A stretch of DNA of 64,000 nucleotides, from positions 67,643,448-67,707,447 of the forward strand of contig CM076854.1 in assembly GCA_039519185.1 (NCBI GenBank). The letters run 5' to 3'. Below, in pieces: positions 30,509 to 42,180 of this stretch. Source of the DNA: Astragalus membranaceus. Taxonomy: Eukaryota; Streptophyta; Magnoliopsida; Fabales; Fabaceae. Below the pieces are notes generated by a model, which was given only the letters and a program-made list of their open reading frames with translations, did no database searches and was not told the origin of the DNA. Every line of letters starts with the position of its first letter. The first letter of the stretch is position 1. The position numbers were made by a program, and so were the translations under genes.

Positions 30509-32280
30509 TCTTCTTCCGGAATGCATCTTCTGAACACCCCATCTGCTCCCCTTTTAAAAAGCAGTGGCTCGTCCCAGTAATACTGTTTAAGATCATGGAA
30601 GAATTTCTTCTTCTGCTGATAATTTAAAACTGGGGGGAGTACTCCTGCTGCAAGGTAGTTTACAAAATCTGCATACCATGGTGCTTCAGTTTTGACCAAT
30701 GAGAAGATTTGATCATCCAAAAATGTATCATTAAGTGGCAGCTCTTCTTCTTTTGTTCCTTGTAGACGGGACAAATGATCAGCCACAACATTTTCAACGC
30801 CTTTTTTATCCCTTATTTCAAGAACAAATTCTTGTAGGAGTAAAACCCATCGGATCAATCTCGGCTTGGCATCTTTTTTGTTTAACAAATATTTTATGGC
30901 CGAGTGATCAGTAAAAATGATGATTTTTGAACCTACCAAATATGATCGAAACTTATCAACGGCAAAAACTACCGCCAATAATTCTTTTTCAGTTGTGGCG
31001 TAATTCATTTGTGCATCGTCTAAGGTCCTGCTTGCATAGTATATGGCATGCAATTTTTTTTTCTTTTCTTTGTCCTAGGACTGCTCCAACTGCATAGTCG
31101 CTTGCATCACACATTATCTCGAACGGGAGATTCCAGTCTGGTGGCTGTATGATCGGGGCAGTAACTAAAGCCTTTTTCAACCTGTTAAAAGCTTCGAGAC
31201 AAATACCGTTAAAAATAAATGCTGCATCCTTAAGGAGCAGACTTGTCATAGGTTTTGAAATTTTTGAGAAGTCTTTTATGAACCGACGGTAGAAACCCGC
31301 ATGGCCTAAAAAGCTTCTCACCTCTTTTACTGAGGTGGGAGGTAGCATTTTTTCAATCACCTCAATTTTTGCGCGATCTACCTCAATACCTCTATGAGAA
31401 ATTAAGTGCCCTAGGACAATTCCTTCATTAACCATGAAATGAAACTTTTCCCAGTTTAGAACCAGGTTTACCTTCTCACATCTCTCTAAGACTTTTTCCA
31501 GATTGGCTAAACAGTTTTCAAAATTTGAGCCATGGACGGAAAAATCATCCATAAACACTTCCATTATGTTTTCAACAAAGTCTGAGAATATGGACATCAT
31601 ACACCTTTGAAAGGTAGCAGGAGCATTACATAGACCAAAGGGCATCCTTCTATAGGCATAAGTGCCAAAAGGACATGTGAAAGTTGTTTTTTCTTGGTCG
31701 CTAGGGTGGATGGGAATTTGGAAAAATCCCGAATAACCATCCAAATAGCAGAAATGTGAGTGCTGTGCTAACCTTTCTAGCATTTGATCAATGAACGGGA
31801 GAGGGAAGTGATCTTTCCGGGTAGCTTTGTTAAGCTTTCTGTAATCGATACACATTCTCCATCCCGTAATTGTCCTTGTGGAAATGCATTCATCCTTGTC
31901 ATTTTTAATAACTGTTAAGCCTCCTTTCTTAGGTACTACTTGAACAGGACTAACCCACTTACTATCAGAAATAGGATATATTATCCCAGCATCAAGGAGT
32001 TTTAAAACTTCCTTTTTAACAACCTCTTTCATGTTTGGGTTTAATCTTCTTTGATGCTCGATAGAAGGTTTATAGTCCTCTTCCAGTAGTATTCTGTGTA
32101 TGCAGATTGACGGATTTATTCCTTTAATGTCCTCAATAGTATACCCTATGGCTTTGGGATACTTCTTGAGAACATTAAGCAATTTTTCAGTCTCATTTTG
32201 TTTCAAATTTGCATTTACAATTACTGGAAAAGTAGAATTAGGGCCAAGGAACTCATACCTGAGAGATGATGGTAAGGGCT
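30509..32280 (-). pseudogene. Athila reverse transcriptase and RNase H
   Basis: The RT block (32206-31060) has the family entry PISDSKWVSPVQVVPKKGG, the fingers/palm WRMCIDYRKLNKATRKDHF and the catalytic FMDDFSVHG with both Asp residues. The RNase H block (31060-30520) has [20 protein letters not shown] and the [11 protein letters not shown] and VVADHLSRL motifs. A run of A on the minus strand at about 31045-31060 carries an indel, so RT and RNase H are in different frames. An in-frame TAA near 32284 separates RT from protease. It is truncated at the first residues of the integrase N-terminus. Confidence 0.88.
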
Positions 32281-32284
32281 TCAG

Positions 32285-34741
32285 TTATATTTTTGGTGTT
32301 TCTTTTGGGAGAGGTCGAGGTTTTTCCTCACCCAAAGTTTCAGTACCCAATTCTTGTGATGGTGGATTTTCATCCAAAAGTTTTATGTAGAATTGGGTTT
32401 CCCCTACCGCATTTGTATTTGTGTTGCCTAAAAGGCAATCTTCCAGACTATCTTGTGAAGATGACGCTAAACAGCAGTCTCGCACGCAATAGTCTTCAAT
32501 ATCAATCCTGCAGCACGAGTCTTTTACAGATGGACTCTTCATGAAGTTTGAAACTTCAAACTCAACTTTTTCATCCCCCACATTAAAAACCAACTTACCG
32601 TTTTTAACGTCAATTATTGCCCCTGCAGTAGCTAAAAAAGGCCTCCCTAGAAGAATAGGAATTTGGGAGTCTTCTTCAATTTCCATTACAACAAAGTCCA
32701 CCGGTATAAAAGTTTGCCCTACCTTGATAGGGATATCCTCTAAGATTCCAGTGGGGTATTTAACGGAACGATCTGCCAACTGTATTGTCATTTTTGTGGG
32801 TTTAAGTTCGCCAATCCCTAGTCTATTGCAGATAGAAAGAGGCATCAAACTTACACTGGCTCCTAGATCGCACATCGCTCTGTTTATAGTTTCACTTCCG
32901 ATCACACATGGTATGGAAAAACTACCTGGATCTTTGAGTTTTTGTGGCAACTTGTTCTGGATAATTGCACTACATTCCTCTGTTAATGCGATCGTCTCAT
33001 AGTCGTCTATTTTTCTTTTCTTGGATAAAATTTCTTTCAAAAATTTAGAATAAGACGGCATTTGAGACAATGCATCAGTGAAAGGAACGTTGATGTAAAG
33101 CTTTTTAAGCAAGTCGACAAACCTTTTGAATTGCTCGTCAAGTTTGTTTTTTGCAAATCTTTGGGGAAAAGGAATGGGTGAGTTGTATGGTGGTTGGGGG
33201 ATGTGTGGTTCTTCTCTTTCTTTTTCTGGTTTTTTCTCTTTTTCTTTCTCTTCTTGCTCACCTGGTAAATTATGTTTTTCACTCACAATTTTTTCTTGGT
33301 TTGCTCTTGGTTCCTCTAATTGTTTTCCGCTTCTAAGGGTGACGGCATTTATTTGGCCTTTTGGATTTTGTTCTGGTTGTCCAGGAAATACCCCTGAAGA
33401 CTTAGAGGATGAAGCCACCTGTGTTGCCACTTGAGTTATTTGATTTTCAAGCATTTTATTATGAGTGGCAATAGAGTCGACTTTTGATACTAATTTGATA
33501 AGTGTGTCATTCAAATAACCAGTTTGATTTTTGAATTCTTCGTTTTGTTTTGTTTGAGATGACACAAATTTTTCCATCAAAAATTCGAAGTTCGACTTTT
33601 TCGAGTTGTTTTGTGGGTTGTTAAAAGCCCTTTGATTTTGAAAGACAGGAGGTGGTCTAGGTGTTGGATTGGGTGGAGGATTTTTATAAGAAAAATTTGG
33701 ATGATTCCTCCACCCAGGATTATAAGTATTTGAAAATGGATCTTCCTTTTGAGCATAGTTAATATGCTCATTTCCAGTACTAGATGCCTCAAGCTGGCAT
33801 TCAGCTCCAATATGGCCAACAACCCCACATAATTCACATGGTGGAGTAATAGGAGAAGAAGTTTGTGAGACGGCACTTACATTTAATTTTTCAAATTTTT
33901 GAAAAAGTGCGTCCACTTTTGAGGTAAGATGATCAACAGCAGATATTTCATACTTACCTGGCTCTTTTGATGAGGCTGGTTTATTCATTATGGCTCGCTC
34001 ACTTGTCCATTGACAATGGTTTTGAGCCATATCTTCAACGAGTGCATAAGCTTCAGTAAAATTTTTGTTCATTAAAGCTCCACCTGCAGCTGCATCAACA
34101 GTCATTCTTGTTGCATATTGTAATCCATTATAAAAAGTGTGAACAACGAGCCATTTCTCTAGTCCATGATGGGGGCATAGCCTTAACATTTCTTTGAAAC
34201 GTTCCCAAGCATCATAAAGAGATTCCCCGTCGTTTTGAGAAAATCGAGTAATTTGATTTCTCATTTGAGCTGTTTTACTCGGGGGAAAGAACTTAGCAAG
34301 AAAAGTTTGTTTTAACTGGCCCCAGCTGGTAATGGATTTCGAAGGCAAAGAATGTAGCCATGCTCTTGCTCTATCCCTTAATGAAAGAGGGAAGAGTTTT
34401 AGTCTTATGGCATCTGGAGGTACCCCGTTTAATTTGAGAGTTCCACAGTATTCTAGAAAAATTGAAATATGAAGATTTGGGTCCTCCGTGGGAGAACCAG
34501 AAAATTGGTTTTGTTGAACCATTGAAAGCAGAGATGTTTTGAGTTCAAAATTATTTGCTTCCACATTCGGATGTACAATGGTAGCCGATGGCTCTGCTGA
34601 AGGTGTTGCGTACTCTTTGAGAGCACGATTTTCATTAGCCGCCATTTGGTTATCGGGAATTTCTCTCCTCCTTCTATGTAAGAACCTTTCGATTTCGGGA
34701 ATTTGCTGAACAGTTTCTCCGAAACTTCTGGTTCTTCGCAT
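32285..34741 (-). CDS. Athila gag-protease open frame (818 residues)
   Basis: A long continuous frame from MRRTRSFGE at 34741. The gag core (FSGSPTEDPNLHISIFLEYC, WLHSLPSKSITSW, LAKFFPPSKT) is at residues about 75-260. A CX2CX4HX4C zinc knuckle (CELCGVVGHIGAEC) is near residue 305. A Lys/Glu/Pro-rich linker follows, then the protease (CDLGASVSLMPLS, PILLGRPFLATAGA) at residues about 625-740. The DLGAS active site, with Leu where retroviruses have Ser/Thr, is usual in Athila. The frame normally runs on into RT but ends at a TAA near 32284. It may still yield gag, which would assemble cytoplasmic particles. Start chosen as the first Met downstream of the primer site. Confidence 0.85.
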   Translation of the reverse strand: MRRTRSFGETVQQIPEIERFLHRRRREIPDNQMAANENRALKEYATPSAEPSATIVHPNVEANNFELKTSLLSMVQQNQFSGSPTEDPNLHISIFLEYCGTLKLNGVPPDAIRLKLFPLSLRDRARAWLHSLPSKSITSWGQLKQTFLAKFFPPSKTAQMRNQITRFSQNDGESLYDAWERFKEMLRLCPHHGLEKWLVVHTFYNGLQYATRMTVDAAAGGALMNKNFTEAYALVEDMAQNHCQWTSERAIMNKPASSKEPGKYEISAVDHLTSKVDALFQKFEKLNVSAVSQTSSPITPPCELCGVVGHIGAECQLEASSTGNEHINYAQKEDPFSNTYNPGWRNHPNFSYKNPPPNPTPRPPPVFQNQRAFNNPQNNSKKSNFEFLMEKFVSSQTKQNEEFKNQTGYLNDTLIKLVSKVDSIATHNKMLENQITQVATQVASSSKSSGVFPGQPEQNPKGQINAVTLRSGKQLEEPRANQEKIVSEKHNLPGEQEEKEKEKKPEKEREEPHIPQPPYNSPIPFPQRFAKNKLDEQFKRFVDLLKKLYINVPFTDALSQMPSYSKFLKEILSKKRKIDDYETIALTEECSAIIQNKLPQKLKDPGSFSIPCVIGSETINRAMCDLGASVSLMPLSICNRLGIGELKPTKMTIQLADRSVKYPTGILEDIPIKVGQTFIPVDFVVMEIEEDSQIPILLGRPFLATAGAIIDVKNGKLVFNVGDEKVEFEVSNFMKSPSVKDSCCRIDIEDYCVRDCCLASSSQDSLEDCLLGNTNTNAVGETQFYIKLLDENPPSQELGTETLGEEKPRPLPKETPKI

Positions 34742-34830
34742 TCGAGGGACAAGAGAAGAAAAAGTAAAAATAAAGAAAATAAAACTTCAGTCTAACCGAT
34801 TTCGAAAAACTTAATTAATATCACTGCCTC

Positions 34831-34851
34831 CCCGGCAACGGCGCCAAAAAC
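34831..34851 (-). promoter_or_regulatory. Primer-binding site, tRNA-Asp type
   Basis: Minus strand TTGGCGCCGTTGCCGGGG directly inside the LTR edge; complementary to the 3' end of plant tRNA-Asp, the usual primer of Athila-group elements. Confidence 0.85.
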
Positions 34852-35037
34852 TTGATAGGCCGCAAGTGCACGGTCTTGTCGCGTAATAAAAAGAGTTATC
34901 GATCCACAAGGAGAGCCTAGGTGATTACCAATTTGATTTTTCAAAGTTGATTAACTGAAAAGAAAGTGTTTTTAGAAAGAAGGAATGTTTTAGTAAAGTC
35001 TACTCACTCATGATCATTGTAGACAAAAGAGGAGAAA

Positions 35038-35545
35038 AGAAAATAAATGGTTTGGAAAATAAAGGGCAAGAAAATAAATGGCTTGGAAAATAAAGGGCAA
35101 GAAAATAAATGACTTGGAAAATAAAGGGGCAAGAAAATAAATGACTTGGAAAATAAAGGGCAAGAAAATAAATGACTTGGAAAATAAAGGGCAAGAAAGT
35201 AAATGACTTGGAAAATAAAGGGCAAGAAAATAAATGACTTGGAAAATAAAGGGGCAAGAAAGTAAATGACTGGGAAAATAAAGGGCAAGAAAATGAATGA
35301 CTTGGAAAATAAATGACTTGGAAAATAAAGGGCAAGAAAATAAATGACTTGGAAAATAAAGGGGCAAGAAAGTAAATGACTTGGAAAATAAAGGGGCAAG
35401 AAAGTAAATGACTTGGAAAATAAAGGGCAAGAAAATAAATGACTTGGAAAATAAAGGGGCAAGAAAGTAAATGACTTGAAAAATAAAGGGCAAGAAGATA
35501 AATGACTTGGAAAATAAAAGGCAAGAAAATAAATTGCAAGAATTT
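35038..35545. repeat. 31-32-bp tandem array in the Athila LTR, ~16 copies
   Basis: Unit ATGACTTGGAAAATAAAGGG then (G)CAAGAAAATAA, with 31- and 32-bp variants mixed. Because 31 is not a multiple of three and the unit has no stop on the minus strand, all three minus frames stay open (152-238 residues). These are not genes. Confidence 0.95.
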
Positions 35546-35909
35546 AAATAGCAAGAAAGTAGAAGAAGATGAAGAACATGAAGAACAATCTTTAGAGAAT
35601 TTTTGAGATGAACTTTGTCACAAAATTCAAGTGCTTTACAAGTGAGGATCAAGGTCCTATTTATAGGAAAATATGAGGGAGGGGCAAAATAGTAAATTAC
35701 AAGTTTTGGCAAAGATATGGTCATCAACAAGTGGGCAAGGCAAAGCCATCAACAAGTGGGCAAAAATATCCATCAACAAGTGGAGAAAGCATAGCCATCA
35801 ACAAGTTGACAAAGGGCTTAGGTTGAGGGCAAAATGGTCAAAAAGAAGAAAAAAATCAAGTTGGCAAAGGTGGCCATCAAAAAGTGGCCGTAGCCAAATT
35901 TTCCAGCAT

Positions 35910-36305
35910 TTTGGCGCCCATGGCGCCCATGGCGCCCCTGCCTGCGCCAGTTCCTGCGCCAGTTTCTGTGTTGCGCCTGTGTTGCGTTTTTAGCGCCCAT
36001 GGCGCCCATGCCTGCGCCAGTTGCTGTGTTGCGTTTTTTGCGCCCATGGGTCCCTGTCTTGCGCCAGTTTCGCCAGTTTTGCTCCTGTGTTGCGTTTTTG
36101 GCGCCCATGGGTCCCTGTCTTGCGCCAGTTTGGCCAGTTTTCTCCTGTTTTGGGTTTTTGGGGCCCTTGGCGCCCTGGGGTCCCTGTCTTGCGCCAGTTT
36201 GGCCAGTTTTCTCCCGTTTTGGGTTTTTGGGGCCCTTGGCGCCCTGGGGTCCCTGTCTTGCGCCAGTTTGGCCAGTTTTGGGTTTTTGGGGCCATTGGCG
36301 CCCAT
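35910..36305. repeat. GCGCC / TGCGCCAG minisatellite in the Athila LTR
   Basis: Early part TGGCGCCCATGGCGCCCATG, later part a ~60-bp unit CCCTGTCTTGCGCCAGTTTG plus GCCAGTTTTCTCC and GGGTTTTTGGGGCCC, repeated four to five times. Open frames on both strands are repeat artefacts. Confidence 0.92.
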
Positions 36306-36509
36306 GAGGGTGTCTAGTGCCTTAAAAATTGCTCCTCCTCAAATATTTCATTTTTTCTTCATTTTAGCTCATATTTTCTCTTTTGCTTCAAAATAAAACC
36401 TGAAACTAAAAAGTAAACATTTGCAGTAAAATAGATCAAAAATATAATTAAAATACTAAAAACACTTAATAAAATAACTATTAAAAAGACTCTAAAAATA
36501 GACTTATCA

Positions 36510-36523
36510 CCTGGGCTGTTACA
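36510..36523. mobile_element. 14-bp tip of the interrupted palindromic element
   Basis: CCTGGGCTGTTACA, the exact inverted complement of 30363-30376. Flanking 5-mers (ATGGG left, GGTAG right) do not match, so no target duplication survives. Confidence 0.8.
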
Positions 36524-38787
36524 GGTAGTGCTAGGGAAAACGCCCTTGACACACACTACACTTATCCCTTATGATTGCATGCTTTGAGTGGGACCATAAC
36601 CCAGGTCTGCAGAAAACTTAGGAGAGTGGATTCGAGTAGTGAGAGCCCATCAGGACCTTTGTCCGTTTTGCTACTTGCGAAAGTTTCAACCAGAGTTGTG
36701 CTCTTTCATGATGCCTCACACCTAGCAGTTTGCTGCTTTTGTGGGGAGTTTCATGAAAGGGACTGTGGCTCTGGTGGCCATGTGAGGGAGTGAATAGAGC
36801 TACATGGGAGGATTACCCTTTAAATTGCCCTAGATCGTAGGTTTTTCCCCTTTTTTAGGTCACAAGGGCGTTCCCAATTGTGTGTTGCATTGTTGCATCT
36901 AATTTAGTCATTTTTCCCTCAAGATCAAAATGTAGTTTTCATTTTCATAAACATCTATATGAGGTGACATATATCTTGTATTTTCTCAAAAATTCAATCA
37001 CCAAACAAAAAAAAACTTTTTACTTTGCTTTCCACATGCATGTAAAGTAGCATCATCAACCTCATTCTCATACAAAAAGCATCTTTGCATTGCATAACAT
37101 GGAAAAGCTAAATAGAAATTCATACGCGCATTTTTCTCTATCTCATTTAGGTTTGTCGGGAGTGCATTCCCCGCGCGGGTGCGTTTCCATTCACTAAACT
37201 TTTTCCTAATTTTGTCAAAAAGTCCAAAAAACATATTTTATTAGGAACGTGTCTCATGCGTTATTGCTTTTTGCATAAAGAATGAACATGTGATCATCTC
37301 ATTTTGCATCCATTTCCATTCAAAATAAATCATGTTTTCCCTTGCATTAAAAATCATTTGCGAGCATCATGCGCTTTCTCGCATAAAATTTTTTAGAAAC
37401 ATATCACATGCTTTATTATTTTCCTTTTTCATATCATATATGCAAACATCTCATTTTGCATGCATTTTCATAAGAATCATATCTTTCCACGCACTAAAAA
37501 TAATTGTTAGTATCATGCACTCCATTTCATAGTTTAAAAATAAAACGAAAAGCAATCATCATCCGCACTTTGCATCATGGCATCATGCATTACATAAAAC
37601 AAAATTCTTAAAAAAACAATTATCATCCCTATGGTATTTCATTCGTTCATAATCATGAAAAATCATCAAGTGATGCAATTTACGGCATCCTCATTCAAAA
37701 TGCACATTCGTTCATTCATTCACCCACTCATTCCGTCGTCCATTCATATCACATCATCGCATTAATACTTTTCTGTGTCGCAAATCAAAAATAATCATTA
37801 ACGTCTCATTTCACATGCATCTCCATTCAATATCTCTCATGCATTAGGAAAATAATTGTAAGCATCACACACTTCATTTCATTGCATAAGAAAAATGAAA
37901 ACCAGAAGCAGTTATCATCCATATCGCATTTCATTCAACCTTAATTATGCAAAAACTATCATCAAATAAGCGGACATCGCGTCAATGTGGCACTCATGCA
38001 TCATTTCATTAACCTCATCACTTTGTTCGAATACACCATTTCTCCCTGCATGCATCCTTTCGAAACAAAGAAAAATTTCTCATGTGATGGCTTAATGGAT
38101 AGAATTGCACCTTTGAACGACGAAGGGTAATATCTCAAATTTGTTTGTCGACTACAAATTTGAGATGTTACTCTACGATGTCAGGGCACTTTGACCCAGT
38201 CACACGTGTTTTATTTTCAAGTAGGAAATTAAATTGAGTCAACTAATCGTCGAAACGTTTCAGTATATTGTGTGAAGTATTAAGTCAGGATCCACTCAAT
38301 GTTTCATGCAAGTTACTCAGGGTAACGACAATCAGTTGCCTCATATCACCATTCTTGCATCTCTCATCATTCAAAAAAGGGGCATTGGCATTTCGTATCT
38401 TGTCTCGCCTCTAAAAAATAAAAAAAATCAAAAAATCATTTTGAAAAAAAAAGGGGGGGCATCATTCGCATTGGCATTCCGTATTTTGTCTTGCATTAAA
38501 AACAACAAAATTATTTAGAATAAGCCACACTTTTTGAGTGGTCATTCTCCACGCATTTGCATCATACTTGCATATCACAATTTGTTCATTCATTCATTCC
38601 ATAAAATAAAAGTTGTGATGAGAAGCGAGACGTTCTTGCAAAATAATCATCCTTTTTGAAAAAGTTTATCCTTACTTGGTTGCAAACTCAAGGTGTTCCA
38701 AGGCACTCAGTTTTTCAAGTCAATAGCTCATTTGCATTTCTTTCAAAAGCACTGCATCCCATCCATTCCATGACAAAAGACTGAAGG
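36524..38787. other. Non-coding DNA, probably internal spacer of the Ogre-like element
   Basis: 36524-36930 resembles an untranslated leader and is unassigned. 36930-38787 is AT-rich with endless variations of GCATTTCATT, CATCATGCAT and ATTCATTC, the same style as 49500-51000 beyond the Tekay insertion. A hairpin (ATCTCAAATTTG with CAAATTTGAGAT) lies at 38132-38166. No gene is recognised. The 72-residue frame at 36575-36793 has no confident match. Confidence 0.45.
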
Positions 38788-41070
38788 TGTAACATCCCCT
38801 AATTACCTAAATTAATTTAATTAATTTCGCAAGAGGTTAAGTGAATTATTGGCTAAATGAAATATTTAGCACAAGAGGTTATCATGAAATGGTTAATTGG
38901 CAAGCGTTGTTAAGTTATGTGAGGCTTTGAGTAAATGATTTATTAGGCCATGTCTTAGTAGTATTAGAAGAGTGAATGACTGAAGGGTATTTTGGGTTTT
39001 ACACCCCTTTAAGTGAGGGCACAGCTGAACCAAACCCCACCCCAACCCAAACACTCCATCATTTGTGACATTCAGAAAACAAAGAAAGAAAAGAAGAGAG
39101 GGAGCTAGAGAGTGAGAGTGGAAAACGTGAGGGAGGAGGGAGGAGCAAGGCCAAGCCCCATCTGTCAATGCATGTCTAGTTTTTCCTCACCATTCACTTC
39201 CATTTCTTCTCCTCTTTCTGCTGATACCACTTTTAAAGGCAACATATTCCTCCATCACCAATCTCCATTGAAGAACACCAAAGCTCCACTTAGTCAAAAA
39301 TGGAGTCTAGGGGCTGAATGTGACATGCATGTTGGGTTGGTAGCTAGTTTGAAGTAGTTCAGAACCAATATTGTGTTTGTCAAGCATTAGGAAGGAGGTT
39401 TGGTAGCTCTGGGTCGAACTTGGACATTGTTGGTGCATAGGACTCGAATTTGGGAACGTTCGAGACATCTCGTGGTCGTAGAAATTCCGTTTGCTGGTGT
39501 TGTTGCGATTGTCATCGCAAGAGGTGAGTTCTATAACTCGCTTAGGGGATATGTGTGTGTTTCTGAGTCTTTACTTTTCGAAAACCCTTGTCATGTGTTT
39601 CTGGTACCGAAAGGAAATTTATCGAAAACCGTTTTCCCAAAAAGATTGTGATTTGAATCATGAAGTACTTGATTGATTGTTTGGATGTATTGGATTGGAT
39701 TAAGTGTGTTGCTGTGATATGCTGTTTTAATGTGTGATAAGTTTGGGTCTCGATCGGAACGGAAATTGGAATCGGAACGGAACGGAAATGCCTTTAAAAA
39801 TACTGTTTCTGGAAAACTGAAGGAGACGCACGGGTCGGGTGCCTCTGCGCACGGATCGTGCGCCCCCATCTGTGACTGTGCGCGAAAAGTATTTTAACTG
39901 CGCACTGGTCGTGCGCCTTGACGCACGGATCGTGCGCCTGGTTCTGAAACTTCACTTCTCATTTTTGAAATGCGCACGGGTCGTGCGCCTATACGCACGG
40001 GTTGTGCGTGATCTTCTGATTTCCTGTTTCGAAACACCCTCTAGTCCATTCCGAATGATTCCAATCCCTTTCTAATCCATTCCCCAAGGTTTCCCAACAA
40101 TGGAAATGTATTGAAATCATGGAATTGAACATGTTTGATATAAGACTTGTGTATTATGAACGTAACGGAAAATTGTACTTAGAGAACGCGAGAGAACATA
40201 AGTCCAGAAAGGTTAATTCAGGGTAAAATGCCTTCCCTCGTGGAAGAATAGACGGTACATGACTGAAATCAATGACGGCCCATTGCGAGTGCATGGATAT
40301 ATAATGTATAATAAATACAAGAGGATAAGGGTGATGACCCTTAGAGGATTAGCATACTAGGGGAGGGGAAGTCATGAGCCCCAAAACCTAGACTCAAGAG
40401 GTTTCACCTACTAGAAATAGCGGGATGGGCACACCAAAGCCAAGAGGTGCCTATAAAATAGGTAGGCCGAGGTGTTATGCTAAAATCATGGAACAAAATA
40501 TTGTATGCTTCATGTGTCGCTTAGGAAGGCCATGAGCATAGAGGATACAGGAACCTAATATATTTCCACGTGGTTGCCTTTTTAGGGCCACGAGTTCAAA
40601 GTAAAGCATAATGAACCGCTAGAGTTAGTAAGGGGTCTCGATAGGACTCACTGAGATAATGTTTGTCTCGCCCTTCATATTTGTGGTTTTTACAGAGAAA
40701 CAAGGAAAAGAAAAGGCGACTAAGCACGGTTAGCTGGTGCGACTCATGGAACTATTGGAAATTGGATTTCCGCTTAGCCCTTTGTATTTTTTTATTTAGT
40801 TATGTCGCCGATTGTATAACTTTCATTGTTTAAGTTGTAAAATTGTTTCCGCTACTTTATGTTTTGAGTATTGAACACCAGGATTATGTACAAGTCTTAA
40901 GTTTTGAAACTTAAGCATTTTCAGGAAGTTTATGACGTTCAGAGAACCATTGATATGTATTATCGAAAGTTTTAGTTGTGTTCAATATTTCAATAACAGG
41001 AAGTTACTCTGATGTATGCCATTTAGTGCATTTCGGTGATTCTACATGTTAGAATTATCGGGGTGTTACA
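38788..41070 (+). repeat. Tekay 5' LTR, 2283 bp
   Basis: Carries GC-rich inverted words of the type GCGCACGG(A/G)TCGTGCGC about six times at 39825-40015. It also has a donor-like CGCAAGAGGTGAGTTC at about 39517 and a repeated AT-rich start CCTAAATTAATTTAATTAAT. The short frames in it occur identically in the 3' LTR and are not genes. Confidence 0.93.
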
Positions 41071-41073
41071 TTA

Positions 41074-41085
41074 TGGTATCAGAGC
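41074..41085 (+). promoter_or_regulatory. Primer-binding site, tRNA-Met
   Basis: TGGTATCAGAGC three bases after the LTR; complementary to the 3' end of initiator tRNA-Met. Confidence 0.9.
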
Positions 41086-41216
41086 AGTTCGACCTAGTCG
41101 GGCTTAGACAGTTAGGGTGGTTTTGTTCCTCGAGTAATTCTGCTATTTTGCTTCTTGTGATGCTAAGAGACATTGAGACTGATCAACTTAATACTTGGTG
41201 TACCATTTGCAGAATT

Positions 41217-42180
41217 ATGGCAGGAGGATCGAGGAATAACCCACCAATTGATCCGCATTCTGCATGGATGCAGAACGTGATCGAGAGAGAACAGAAGATG
41301 ATGGAAGATATGTTGCTAATGCAGCAGAATGCTCAAGCTCAGCCTCAGCAAGTTTTTGAGCCTCAAGCTGACCCAAGGAGGGTTTTCTCTGAGTTTCTGA
41401 AAATGAAGCCGTCCGAGTTCAGAGGAGGGCCGGATGTCTTGGAAGCCCAGCATTGGCTGGATGACATAGAAAAGATTTTCGTAGCTATGCAAGTCACTGA
41501 TGAGGACAAGCTGAGATTGGCGACACATATGCTGAAAGGTGAAGCTAACAATTGGTGGACTAATACCAAAGCCATGATGGCAACTATGGGTACTCCCAGA
41601 CTTGGGAACATTTCAGGCAGGTATTTTTGGAGCAGTTCTTTCCGACATCTATGAGGTTTGACAAGGAGAATGAGTTTTTGACTCTCACTTAAGGAAGCTC
41701 AACTGTGGGTCAGTACGCGGCTAAGTTTGAAGAGTTATATCAATTCTTCGGTTTGGCCGGGTATGCTCCCAATGACAAGTGGAAAACCGATAGGTTCAAG
41801 TATGGGCTAAGAGAAGACATTGCTCAGAGTCTGAGTTCTTTTGCTTATACTAACTATGCCGCCATGGTGCAGCAAGCATACATAGCCGAGAGTGACTTGA
41901 GGAGGTTATATGCAAGCAGGAAAGTACTCCATCAGAACAAGAAGAATGTTGGATCATCCAACAATCAGACGGGTCCCAGGCACAACTCCAACAAGGGGAA
42001 GCAGGTTCAGTCTTCGAACTCCTCAAGGTTCAGTACATGTTCCAACTGTGGAAAGTATCATCACGGTAAATGCCAGATGGGATCCAACCAGTGTTATTAC
42101 TGCAAGAAAGATGGTCATTATGCACGGGACTGCCCAGTGAGGGAGAAGAGTCAAGGAGACAACCCTGCTGCTACTACAAC
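41217..42180 (+). pseudogene. Tekay gag (frameshifted)
   Basis: Starts at ATG 41217 (MAGGSRNNPP). The gag core FSEFLKMKPSEFRGGPDV and WLDDIEKIF is at 41390-41480 and LKGEANNWW at 41530. An indel near 41595 moves the reading to another frame, which itself has a TAA near 41692 before continuing with [18 protein letters not shown]. Two Cys/His clusters follow, [12 protein letters not shown] and a CX2CX4HX4C knuckle [14 protein letters not shown] at about 42090-42132, for RNA packaging. The frame from 41705 is shared with protease and RT. Confidence 0.9.

Larger units (their letters stand above)
30509..36509 (-). mobile_element. Athila-type Ty3/gypsy element, 3'-truncated
   Basis: In minus orientation: 5' LTR (36509-34853), tRNA-Asp-type primer site, gag-protease, RT, RNase H, then an abrupt end at the start of the integrase region (after the RCIPEEE codons, 30509). 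The integrase, 3' UTR and 3' LTR are missing. The 5' outer edge (TGATAAGTC) abuts the tip of the palindromic element. The join at 30508 carries a short overlap (GAGGTAGTG-like), suggesting deletion by microhomology after insertion. Confidence 0.85.
34853..36509 (-). repeat. Athila 5' LTR, 1657 bp
   Basis: Plus-strand edges TGATAGGCCGCAAGTGC and AATAGACTTATCA (TG...CA, imperfect inverted tips). It contains a 31-bp tandem array (35038-35545) and a GCGCC minisatellite (35910-36300). No second LTR is present in the window. Confidence 0.85.

Noticed and set aside
35038..35545. CRISPR-like array
   Set aside because: Head-to-tail units without unique spacers in plant LTR DNA; a simple tandem repeat.
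36575..36793. 72-residue frame with CCFCGEFHERDC, zinc-knuckle look
   Set aside because: Spacing does not match CX2CX4HX4C and no gag context surrounds it.
41046..41216. Upstream extension of the gag frame to Met 41046
   Set aside because: It overlaps the LTR end and the primer site; the ATG at 41217 fits the family start.
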